From Marasmius tenuissimus (taxonomy: Eukaryota; Basidiomycota; Agaricomycetes; Agaricales; Marasmiaceae): a DNA stretch of 64,000 nt. Where the stretch lies: positions 1 through 64,000 of the forward strand of contig JAQOTA010000023.1 of the NCBI GenBank assembly GCA_029532415.1, in the 5' to 3' direction. Of this stretch, positions 1 through 8,823 are shown piece after piece; position 1 is the stretch's first letter, and every line of letters begins with the position of its first letter. The translations under genes and the position numbers were made by a program. The notes beneath the pieces are model-generated. The model was not told where the DNA came from. It saw only the letters and a program-made list of their open reading frames with translations, and ran no database searches.

Positions 1-1314
1 TCCTTGGATCAACTTGGCAAGTGTCAAAGTTCCGGAGGAGTGTCCTTGGAGAATGTATTCTACAAAGGTGACTTATGAACCGGAACTCATGGACTTATTC
101 TCTGATCATTTTTCATGCAGGTGGCGAAGAAACACTACCAAGTGGCTATATTTCCGCGTCGAAACCTTGCTGCTTTCCTCTCCGAAATCCCCGACAGCGT
201 ACCACTCTCGTCAGTGCTCTTGCCCGGAACTCACGATACGTATGTCTAAAATCTCTCAAGATACTCTTTTTCCCTTTCTGACACATTCCAATCCAGCATG
301 GCATTCTACGGCTGGCCTATATCCCAATGCCAAACCCTTGAAACCCCTCTAAATGTCCAACTGGAATCTGGCATCCGTGTCCTCGACATTCGTCTCTCCC
401 TCGTCAAAGGAGCTCTCATTGCCTACCACGGTGTGTACCCACAACGAACACCTTTCGCAGCCATCCTCGCGATTTTGCACGCGTTCCTTATCTCAGAGAC
501 GTCATCGCGCGAGACCGTGGTCATGTCGATTAAACAGGAGGACTTCGCAAACACGTCTCAACAGGACTTTTCGAGGGCAGTTCACGATGAGATTGCTGCG
601 AGTCCCGGCGGGTTGGGTATGTTCTACCTGGAGGATCGTGTGCCGAACATCGGAGAGATCAGGGGAAGAGTTGTCATGTTCAGCCGGTTCAATGGGTGGG
701 ATGCCTGGGAGGGAGGCAACGTGGGGATGCATCCAACGACTTGGCCAGATAGTGAGAGGGAAGGATTCGAGTGGGAGTGTAAAGGGACGACAGTGAGGAC
801 GCATGATTGGTGAGTCCACGCGCACCTTGCTCGCTCCGGGTCTAACGCGTTGTTGAAACATAGGTACTCAATCCCCTCATTCCTTTCCATCCCGGAAAAG
901 GTCACTCTGGCTACCCGGATTCTTCAACCACCTGAACGCATGACGAAGCCTACACTGTCAATTGCGTTCCTCTCTGCGTCGTCGTTTCCCTTCGCCTCGC
1001 CACCGACTATTGCACAGGGCTTTGGATGGCCCAAGGCGGGATTTGGAGTTGAAGGTGTGAATAGTAGAGTCGGAAAGTGGTTGTTGGATATGCTTTCACA
1101 GTCTGGAAATACCGCGAACTCAAACTCAAACCTAACGTCGAGGTCTGAGTCTACGGCAAACCTAAACGAGAAAGAGAGGCCTGTGGGTAGTGAAGAACCG
1201 AGAATTAGGGGTTGGGTGATGATGGATTATTTCGATAATCCTGAACATGGGGTTGTCCCCTTGTTCGTTGAGTGTAACTTTAGAGGACGGAAGGCTGGAG
1301 ATGAAGGATGGTAA
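1..1314 (+). CDS. PLC-like phosphodiesterase (PI-PLC X domain), 5' end outside window
   Basis: The visible exons are 1-67, 121-239, 297-809 and 864-1314, with introns 68-120, 240-296 and 810-863. Joined, they read through LPGTHDTMAFYGWP, the first catalytic His region of the PI-specific phospholipase C X domain. Further on come GIRVLDIRL and IAYHGVYPQ with the second conserved His, then KQED and RGRVVMFSRF. Fungal proteins of this class are soluble or secreted PLC-like phosphodiesterases that may cleave phosphoinositide-type substrates; most lack the Y, C2 and EF-hand domains, and none are seen here. The reading frame is open at base 1, so the N-terminus and any signal peptide lie upstream. 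The gene converges on the DUF2306 gene. The family call is firm; the substrate is unknown. Confidence 0.85.
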
Positions 1315-1803
1315 AGTCTCATGGGTGACTTACCTGCGCTTTTATGATTTGGACTTGGATTGGATGGAATCACGACCTTAGCTTACTCTTGTCACCCGAC
1401 GTGCATAATAAGGAGTACCGCTAGCCGCCACACATTCTAATTAACTTGTACATACACGATACTCACCGATCATGACTTCCCTTGGTTCTAGTGCTGGTAT
1501 GTCAGCCTTGACATACTCCGCTGTGACGATGCCCTGCTTGGCGTCGTTACAAGGTCTATATCCATAAGCATCCAAGCGCGGTCCCACATGTCGAGGGACA
1601 TCGCTAGAGGGAGGGACTGACCGAGAAGAAAGGGAAGTGAAGAAGTAATAGAGAATCGGGACCAAGGAAGTGTCGTTTGCATTTCGGAATACTTGGTCTC
1701 ATGAATTTTTTCTCTGGCACGAGGTACATAAGTTAAAGCCAAAGGCAGTTCATTCGTAACGACCGGGGTCGTGTGGTCAAATAGAAAGACAAGTCGTCCA
1801 GCT
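1315..1803. other. Intergenic, convergent 3' flanks
   Basis: This lies between the PLC-like gene (+) and DUF2306 copy A (-). It should hold both 3' UTRs. Short ORFs at 1441-1665 and 1488-1841 (-) show no recognisable motif. Nothing else is seen. Confidence 0.5.
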
Positions 1804-3074
1804 CTACTCCGGCTGGTATGCAACCCCAAAGTTATCCCCAAGACGGTCTCCGACTGTGCCCATGCTTCCAGGTCGTTTCATCCCCCTCTCCAGTTGCTTT
1901 TGGTACGATACTCTTCGGAGTCGCGCAGTTTCGCCCGGCGTGAGATGGATGTAAATCTCGACACTGTGAATCGACCGTTCCGATTAGCACAGATCCTTCA
2001 ACTGAAGTTTGGTAGACTTACCCAACAGCATGCAAGAACATCGCAATCCAGAGAGCGGGTCCAAAGCTCATCCGTAGGGTAGAGCCGATATTCACCCCAA
2101 TTGTCCATACAGCTGGGACTGCGACATGTATGGCGTCAAGGGAACCACTGAGGCAAGTCGGGTACAGCTCCTCCAACATCGTCGAGTTGTTGTCGATCGT
2201 ATACAAAACCTCTGCGCAACTCCATACCTGTGAGGGCTGTGAGTTTTTGGTTCTCCTCAGGCTGCAGTGAATGAGACGACTCACGGTATAATATTGGCCT
2301 ATCGCTGAGATTATCCGAGCGGTGATGATCATCACAATACGGAGAGTGATAATAGACGAGGCATAGAACCACGTCCTGAGCATCCACTTCCGATGTTGAT
2401 CAATCTGGAGTTTCTTGATATTGAACCAAGCGATGGTCGCGGAGACCAAGGTCACGATTCCCAAGAACAGGATCCCGGATTGGATGGAGATGTCACCCCC
2501 ATACGAGCGACGCATTAGCACGAATGCAAATGCGACGCCAACGAAGAGCCCTAACAAGGATATGTACCCCGCTAGACGGTGCACGATGATGGCCTTGTAC
2601 CGGATGATGGGGACAAACTGGAACACGGCGAGGAAGCCGGCAGGAAGGATTGCACCGAGGTGGGCGAGCATTGCTACCTTGTATATTCCACTTCGTAACC
2701 AGAACGCTTCCCCAGGAGCGACGCCTTCGAGCATGGTCGGAGGGTGGAGGTACATGAACCGAGCGAGCACAAATCCTAGCATTGCACCGCTAGAGGATAG
2801 CTGAATGTTAGCACTAAGCCCATAGCTAATAGATAGTATAGGAATCATACCCGAAGATGAACCCTAATCAGATTGAGTCTGTTGAGTGGACGGCCGTGCG
2901 ATGATCAAGGGAAAACTCACAGAGAACGAAGTTGTAACCTTTCTTAAACCCCAGTGCTTCGAAGAGGCGTACAAAGGGGTTAGGCTGCTCCTTCATGGAT
3001 AGCTCTTGAGACTGGTTATTGCTGTCAATAGAGGTTTGAGGTCGTAAATTTTCGTTCGAAGGCGTAGTGTTCAT
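1804..3074 (-). CDS. DUF2306 integral membrane protein, copy A
   Basis: Five exons: 2921-3074, 2851-2863 (13 nt), 2285-2789, 2022-2227 and 1804-1963, giving 345 aa. The second exon supplies the WFIFG junction leading into GAMLGFVLARFMYLHPPT. The N-terminal 50 residues are hydrophilic and end in FKKGYNF; several hydrophobic helices follow. The motif DQHRKWMLRTW is the signature I associate with DUF2306 (PF10067), a membrane family of unknown function. The C-terminal tail GSMGTVGDRLGDNFGV is shared with copies B (57.4 kb) and C (59 kb). Exons 2, 3 and 4 are 13, 505 and 206 nt in all three copies. In sequence, copy A is nearer to C than to B, although it lies 55 kb away on the opposite strand. 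A TATAAA (3134-3139, minus) sits about 60 bp before the ATG. The function is unknown. Confidence 0.85.
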
Positions 3075-3133
3075 GGCGTGAGAAGGAAAGCGGGAAGGAG
3101 GATGATGGGAAGTTTGGGACGAGTAATACTCCC

Positions 3134-3139
3134 TTTATA
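3134..3139 (-). promoter_or_regulatory. TATA box of DUF2306 copy A
   Basis: TATAAA reads on the minus strand about 60 bp upstream of the ATG at 3074. Copies B and C have TATAAA at comparable distances (about 60-70 bp), which supports both the box and the chosen starts. Confidence 0.5.
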
Positions 3140-3500
3140 GCTCATTTGATTGATATATAGACTGCACTGAACAGCTAGCGGGTGAGAGCTCGTGTCGGTA
3201 GTGAGGTTCGGGCATTTGAGCGGTAGCACGCGTCGAGGATTGCACCCCAAGCCGCGTAACCGTGTTGCCGCAACCTTCCCAACCTTCGATGCACAGTCGC
3301 ACAGCCACCCACGGCCATCTCCCCCGATGTTCGCAGAGCAGATTGACGGCTCTTGTATTCCTCCAGAAAGGATATGATGAAGACATCCTCGAATTCAAGG
3401 GTTCCGTGCTAAAGCGCCTTCTCAAAATGACCTTACTCATGATTTTTTGAAGGACCTCTTCATAGTTGACAACGTGCACGGGCTCTTGTCAAATGGATGG

Positions 3501-3811
3501 TCTTCCTCAAAAAGAGCCCACGACAGATCCGAGTTGGAGTTATCTCTATCGGACAGACGAGACATGCATGGGCTTGAAACACTTCTGATAGAGATTTGGG
3601 CCCTGCAGTGACTTGATCACGTTCGAAATTCACCATCATCGGGGTCGGCACACCGTTTTCCTCAATGAGAGCCCACGATAGATCCGAGTTGAAGTCATCT
3701 CTGTCGGATAGACGAGACATATATGGACTTGAAGCACCTCTGATAGAGATTTAGACCCTGCAGTTACTTGATCGCGTTCGAAATTCACCTCATTGGGGTC
3801 GACACACCTTT
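3501..3811. repeat. Two tandem copies of a ~155-bp unit
   Basis: Unit 1 (about 3501-3655) and unit 2 (about 3656-3811) align base for base with scattered substitutions. Shared blocks include GAGCCCACGA.AGATCCGAGTT, GACGAGACAT, CTGATAGAGATTT, CCCTGCAGT.ACTTGATC and CGTTCGAAATTCACC. No third copy is seen on either side. A minus-strand ORF (3460-3720) crosses the junction but has no recognised domain. Confidence 0.8.
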
Positions 3812-4062
3812 TCTGGGGTTATCGTGGTATATCAGATTCTATAAAGACAATCAAATTCCGTCCTACTCGCCATGTCAATGTCGCCGGTGGACGGCCGATC
3901 GAGCACTCGCCAACGCGTCTCCGGTGTATACACAAAGTGTCCTCGACCTTTCGACAACCCAGCGTCCGCGTCCTCACGAAGTCGTAGTCGCTTATTAACG
4001 CGCTTCTACAGGAACGAAAGGTTTTAGCACACAACACGGTTCTCAGTGACACTGAAAAAAGT

Positions 4063-5662
4063 TCAACTCACCGTCTCAACTTGCAGATCCACAACGAGCG
4101 GAACCCTGTTCGAGTGTGCCAATGGGAAATACATCTCCAAACGCCTATAGTCCCCATCCGGGAAATACTGTTTCCTCCACAACCCCACCCCCGAGCGGCT
4201 ATGTCCCTGAGCCCTGGCCCTCACCTCCACCTGCAATGTTGCGTTCGGCGCCGCCATCTCTAGCTCCCGTTCGAGTCTCCGCCACTGAGCTGCATTACGC
4301 GCGAACCGGTTCTGCTCGTCCCACGCATTCTCGTGTGGTAGTCTTGACACCACATGGAAAGGCGCATACGTCCCTCGGCGGTGGATACAAAATTCAGTGA
4401 GGTTCGGGAAGGAAGAGGTTCGGAGGAGAGAACACCACCAGTCTACCATCTCCTCAGGCATGAAGAAATTGTGATCGTACACACGGCTGATCGGGTATAG
4501 AGTGATGGAACGAAGGGTATGTCGTGCTTTTGAGAGGAATGACTGAGGCAAAAGACTACGAACGGTGGCGTTGGATGAACGGGTAGTGCCGGGGCTATAC
4601 TCGTATGTAAGGCCGAGATGTTGTAGGCGGGAAGTAGACTGTTCATTGACCAGCGCAACGACATGTCGAAGGATGTCAGAGGACATGGGTGAGGGGGTGA
4701 CTATCTCGAGGGTAGCAAGGTCGTTGAGCTGGAGAGGTGTGCTCTCGTTCCTAGCCCACTGTAGCAAATCCTCAACGTGAGGACAACTTCCAAAAATCTG
4801 GAAGGAGTTTAGGACATTGGTTGTGTCGGTAGGGGTCAGGGAAGGTGCGGTAATTTTCTTCCACCCGGTGTTGGTCCCCTTCGTGGATGTGCCTTGGGGA
4901 GTGCTGAAGGAAGCAATCGACAGTTCGGTCAGGTGCCCTCCACTCGCAGCATGACTGAGGAAGTGAACGCAGTCATCCACTGCGCCAAAAATGACGTTCT
5001 CTAATACGATCCTCTGCATTTTCGAGGACTGGACAGCATTTACAAGCGCCACAGACGATGACTGCGGCAGCCGGTCAAAATAGAGGGGCGACTTTTGATA
5101 AAAATGAAGGGATATGCTTCTCAAGTTTGAGAGTCGAGGAATAACAGCATGGAGCGGGGCGTCTTGCTCATCGTGCCACGACCTCTGAGTCTGATCTGCG
5201 ATAAGCTCCAAACCCTCGACGATAAGTTCTTCCGTGAACATACCAAGGTCGGGAGACGTCTCGAGCAATCCAGCAAACTGGCGAACGCGCGTGATAGAAG
5301 TATGCCGTCCTAAACCCGCACGCATTTTGTGCCATTGGCGTGCAACACCGCTTCGAGGTTCCCTCTCGCAGAGGCTGATCTTGGTGAAAAACTTTCGTCG
5401 GGCAGGGAGAACAAAACATCGCGCAGCGAGGGCGCATTGACGAAGAGAGGTTTCATCTAGTTCGTCCACCACGTTCTGCAGGAGGTCCAGAGGGAGTTGA
5501 ACACCTTGGTACGCGGATGTAGGCCTCGATGCTGATCTCTGCAACACAGTGTTAGTTGATACTCTTGGCTTTGGGGTGAGTGTCATGACGCACTGTTGAG
5601 CCCAATCGCGCGACGCCCAACCGCGTGCTGTCGTGCGAATGCGTACTGGTGTGTGTATCCAT
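4063..5662 (-). CDS. F-box domain protein
   Basis: The best model is two exons, 5594-5662 and 4063-5538, giving 514 aa. The 55-nt intron between them has a GTGCGT donor, a CTAAC branch sequence and a TTGCAG acceptor. An F-box-like segment (VQLPLDLLQNVVDEL...CALAARCFVLPARR) lies near residue 40. A long region follows in the style of basidiomycete F-box proteins (LSNLRSISLHFYQKSP, HLTELSIASFSTP), resembling degenerate leucine-rich repeats. Such proteins are presumed SCF substrate receptors. An unspliced ORF starts at 5715, but its ATG is only 2 bp from a TATAAA (5717-5722). Starting at 5662 puts that box 55 bp upstream. The substrate is unknown. Confidence 0.7.
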
Positions 5663-5716
5663 CGTGCAGGGTGTGAGCAGAGAGACAATTCTCTACCCAA
5701 AGCCTGACGCTGCATC

Positions 5717-5722
5717 TTTATA
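5717..5722 (-). promoter_or_regulatory. TATA box of the F-box gene
   Basis: TATAAA on the minus strand. It is 55 bp upstream of the ATG at 5662 and almost touches the alternative ATG at 5715, which argues for the downstream start. Confidence 0.4.
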
Positions 5723-5869
5723 CCTTTGTGGTAATAGCCTGTGATAGCCTGATACCATCGGCTCCGCCATGTCGCTTACTGAGGCAGATAAGAGCGAGAT
5801 ACGTGAGTCACTTGAAGAAAATTTTCAAAATAGTTCGTTGGTTCGGTTAGCTACCGTCGTAGCTTCGTA

Positions 5870-6460
5870 AGCTAGATGATTGTATGCCTCGGGGCAACGC
5901 ACCGTATCAAGGTGACGTTGAACGAAAATACGACGGCTTGAAATCCTTCCTGCATCGAAGTTCGAGACTCCAGAGAGAGATGGTGAACGAGTGAAGGTTC
6001 AGCGGACACCTTGGTGCAAGTAAGGCCTGCAGCTCTGCATACTTTGATTGACGGTAAGGTCTGCATCCAACATAAGGTTTTTGGGAACACACGAGCATCA
6101 GTAGAGTCGGGGTAGAACGTATGTACCCACAACTCCAGATCGAATTTCTGTCAAAATCTCCGGTGACGCCGCGTCACTACCGTACTCCTCGGAGGGTTGG
6201 AAGGGGTAGTAGGTAGATGGAGCATGATGTCGAGACTTCCAGAAGACGGGTGATGTAAGACTGGAGATTGGAGGCACCCAGATGGTGTTCGACATTCGTA
6301 GCAAGGAAAAATGAATGTGTCGCGGCCACTGTGAAGATTCTGAGGATTTTAGGACTCCCATCGACATTGGCAGACATTGGCAGAATAAGGGTACAACGTA
6401 CCCATAGCTCCAGACTGAGAATGACATTTCGTCAAAACGACGTGTACTCAAAGTGAACTA
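5870..6460. repeat. Decayed tandem repeat, ~280-bp unit, possible gene relic
   Basis: Minus-strand translation gives two related stretches about 280 bp apart: FDEMSFSVWSYGYVV (near 6440) and FDRNSIWSCGYI (near 6160). Each is followed by weakly similar sequence. At DNA level the blocks share GTACAACGTA.CCCA and CTCCAGA and diverge elsewhere. No continuous frame or known family is seen. It may be the remnant of a duplicated domain. The stretch 5723-5870 holds nothing recognisable. Confidence 0.35.
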
Positions 6461-6597
6461 ACTATGTATCCGACTCTGGGTATCTGAAGCGTTTCGACGA
6501 GGTTTCAAGGAGATGGAGTGGAGGGTTTGGATGTTTGAGCCACCAGACTCGTCAAGGTTCGCGCTTAGAAAAACGTTTCCAGATTGACTCTGGACGA

Positions 6598-6683
6598 AGT
6601 GCCCGCCGTGGGTCGAACACGGGGCTTCAAGATCTTGCAGCACGGAATTGCAATCTCACACTCTAACACTGAGTTACGGGCAC
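6598..6683 (-). tRNA. tRNA-Cys(GCA) with intron, possibly degenerate
   Basis: On the minus strand, 85 nt plus a discriminator U, ending in CGGGCAC paired to GTGCCCG. The D stem is ACTC/GAGT and the T arm CCGTG-TTCGACC-CACGG. The anticodon is GCA, followed after A37 by a short intron of about 14 nt. U73 is a known identity element of tRNA-Cys. It differs from its partner at 6842 at only two positions: one in the intron, and one in the D-loop, where the invariant GG pair of the A box is GT. That may impair folding or Pol III promotion. A T5 run about 30 bp past the gene could act as a Pol III terminator. Confidence 0.8.
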
Positions 6684-6841
6684 ACCTCCTCACTGTGAAG
6701 CCGAGTGGTTTGTAAATGGCACTGAACGCTCGAATGAATCGAATGCTATGAACGAGGAAGACACAGTCCATGCGGTTTACTCCTTGAGCGCCACTGGAGT
6801 GAGTCATCCTGGTCAAGTGCACCAAGCTCACCTCAAACCAG

Positions 6842-6927
6842 GTGCCCGTAACTCAGTGGTAGAGTGTGAGATTGCAATTCCGTGTTGCAAGATCTTGAAG
6901 CCCCGTGTTCGACCCACGGCGGGCACT
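6842..6927 (+). tRNA. tRNA-Cys(GCA) with intron
   Basis: Complete cloverleaf: a 7-bp acceptor stem (GTGCCCG/CGGGCAC), D arm ACTC-AGTGGTA-GAGT, anticodon stem TGAGA/TCTTG with two G-U pairs, and loop TTGCAA. A short intron (about 14 nt) follows position 37. The variable loop is AAGCC, the T arm has TTCGACC, and the discriminator is U. The A-box GG is intact, unlike the inverted copy. The two genes are head to head with 158 bp between them, and similarity does not extend outside the tRNA bodies. Translation charges this tRNA for UGC/UGU codons. Confidence 0.92.
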
Positions 6928-7270
6928 TTATTCCTTCTCGTTTATTTTAAATCTTGTTCCTCAGGACATTAGTGTCCTTATTTCCTCGTTTTTTATGGTC
7001 ACGAAGGTCAGCTTCATCTAGATAGAGTCGTTATGAGAAGAGCCACGGTTTAAAGTCCTCGAATCATGTTACCGTTGGATGACTATGTTTCCCTGTTAGA
7101 CTCAGCATCCACTTGGATTTCTCAGGACCCCTTCAGATGCGCCGGTTCTGATGTACCAGTATCCGGGTAGTGCAATGATGATTTCACATGGATTATTCTG
7201 TGTGAGAGTGGCGCTGGGTCCCCATATAAAGAGTGAGAGGTCGTGTGTCGCTTTTTTGCACACGGCGACG
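6928..7270. other. Intergenic
   Basis: 3' flank of the tRNA and promoter side of the GST-like gene. A CCATATAAAGAG (TATA-like, about 7222-7233) lies about 45 bp before the ATG at 7271. Nothing else is recognised. Confidence 0.45.
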
Positions 7271-8710
7271 ATGTCTGTCATCTTCTACCGGTTAGTGAAA
7301 CAAAGATCTCCGAGACCTCTGACAGTAAATCTTACTGCATCTCTGCGCAATGTCAAGATACGACGGCAGCCCGTTTTGCGAGAAACTTGACAAAGTTCTC
7401 CTGATAAAGGGAATACCACACCAGAGGGTCAATGTGTGTACCGAACGGTCGATGCGGTTTCTTGGAGTTAACAACTCAAATTACCATTAGGTTCTCCCGC
7501 TTGTAGCGGGACGCCCCGAGGTCACCGATCTCCTTGGGTTGGGTTATCGACGCATACCGATCCTCGCCATTGGCAATGACATCTACTGCGATAGCAGGTC
7601 CTTACTTTTCCTCCGCGTACCCCACGTCCGCTGACATACCGTACCTGCGTTTGCACCTCTCCAGCCTCATTGTCCCGACCCTAGAACGCCGATTCCCCTC
7701 GTCCGAAGGAGGGCGCGACACGGTCTTCTCTCCAAGCAAACACGGAGGAGGACCAAACACCAGCCTGTTGAAGGCCTTCGCGAGACATTATGGGGATACG
7801 GTCCTTTTGAGGCTTGCTGTGGGCTTAATATCCTGGGATAACGCAAATCCCGAAGCGCTGAAAGACCGATCTAAAGTGAAGAGTTTGGTTTCTTTGGTGC
7901 GCGCACTCGACACTGACACTACCGGTTCCCCCTCCCTCTTCAATTACGGTAGCTCTTTGGTGCACCAATCGATCCCCAAGAATGGGCCGAACGTCGACCG
8001 AAGGTCTTGTCAGAACTGACTTCGCACATAGTAAGCGCCAAGCATAGCGAGTATAATTGTTCAGAACTCACACTTGATCTCAGGCTCTCATTGAAAACCA
8101 GCTCGCAGACGGTAGAGAATGGCTCCTCGATACGGTCTCCCCCGGTCTGGCCGACTTGTCCGTCCACTACATCTACTCCTGGGTGATGCTCAACTCCATG
8201 GGGTTCTTCAACTCGGAGGTAGTGAACTCTTTGTTCGAGAGGAGTAGATTCCCAAAAACGATCAAGGTAAGAACAAACGTCGTCATCCGTTGACTGTGAG
8301 GGATCGAGGACCTGGATAATTGTAGTGGTTGGAACATTTCAACGAGTTCACGGACAATCTCAAGAAAGACTCGGCAACCCCCACCGTTATCGACGGGAAA
8401 GAAGCCGCTCAACAAATAGCCGAGGCTTCGCACGAACCAAACGATGTGGTGGGTTTCGACGAAACCCATGCGAATTGGTTAGGCCTCAAACGAGGTGCAA
8501 CGGTCCACATTCGGCCTGAAGATTATGGTGGGTGCCAGGCATCACTGTAAAATGATACCTGGTCTGACTGTGCGTGCAGGAAAGGAATGGCCTCACACAG
8601 GCAAACTAATCGGCCTGAATCATGAGGAATTCTGCGTGGAGTCACAAGGAAGTTCGGGTACCTTCCGGGTACACTTCCCTCGAATTGGGTTTACCATCGA
8701 AGCAGTCTGA
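7271..8710 (+). CDS. Glutathione S-transferase-like protein
   Basis: Eight exons (7271-7290, 7358-7433, 7491-7597, 7665-7875, 7953-8030, 8084-8266, 8326-8527, 8580-8710) give 335 aa. The N-terminus MSVIFYRYDGSPFCEKLDK is a thioredoxin-fold GST domain with a Ser-Pro-Phe-Cys motif at residues 11-14. RPEVTDLLGLGYRRIPIL continues the fold, and DIYCDSSLIVPTLERRFP is the glutathione-contact Asp-Ser segment. The middle and C-terminal parts (LFGAPIDPQEWAERRP, ALIENQLADGREWLLD, VHYIYSWVMLNS) form the helical half typical of basidiomycete GST-like proteins. The gene converges on a P450, a plausible detoxification neighbour. Family assignment is good; the substrate is unknown. Confidence 0.85.
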
Positions 8711-8823
8711 AGCACTGCTCGCGATGCATAGCACGTAACAGCTATTCGACTACGGAGTAGCGTAAGCAAGGAACGTTTCAGAAGACAGACCTCATATAAA
8801 TAAATACAAATCCCCTTCCAAAC

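Larger units (their letters stand above)
3075..4062. other. Intergenic with a tandem repeat
   Basis: About 1 kb between DUF2306 copy A and the F-box gene. Apart from the TATA box and the 155-bp direct repeat (3501-3811), I see no gene. Short ORFs on both strands lack recognisable motifs. Confidence 0.5.

Noticed and set aside
4081..5440. Plus-strand ORFs inside the F-box gene
   Set aside because: No motifs, and they are antisense to a continuous 492-codon exon.
5594..5715. Unspliced F-box start at 5715
   Set aside because: The ATG almost touches a TATA box; a spliced start at 5662 restores normal spacing and has a full set of intron signals.
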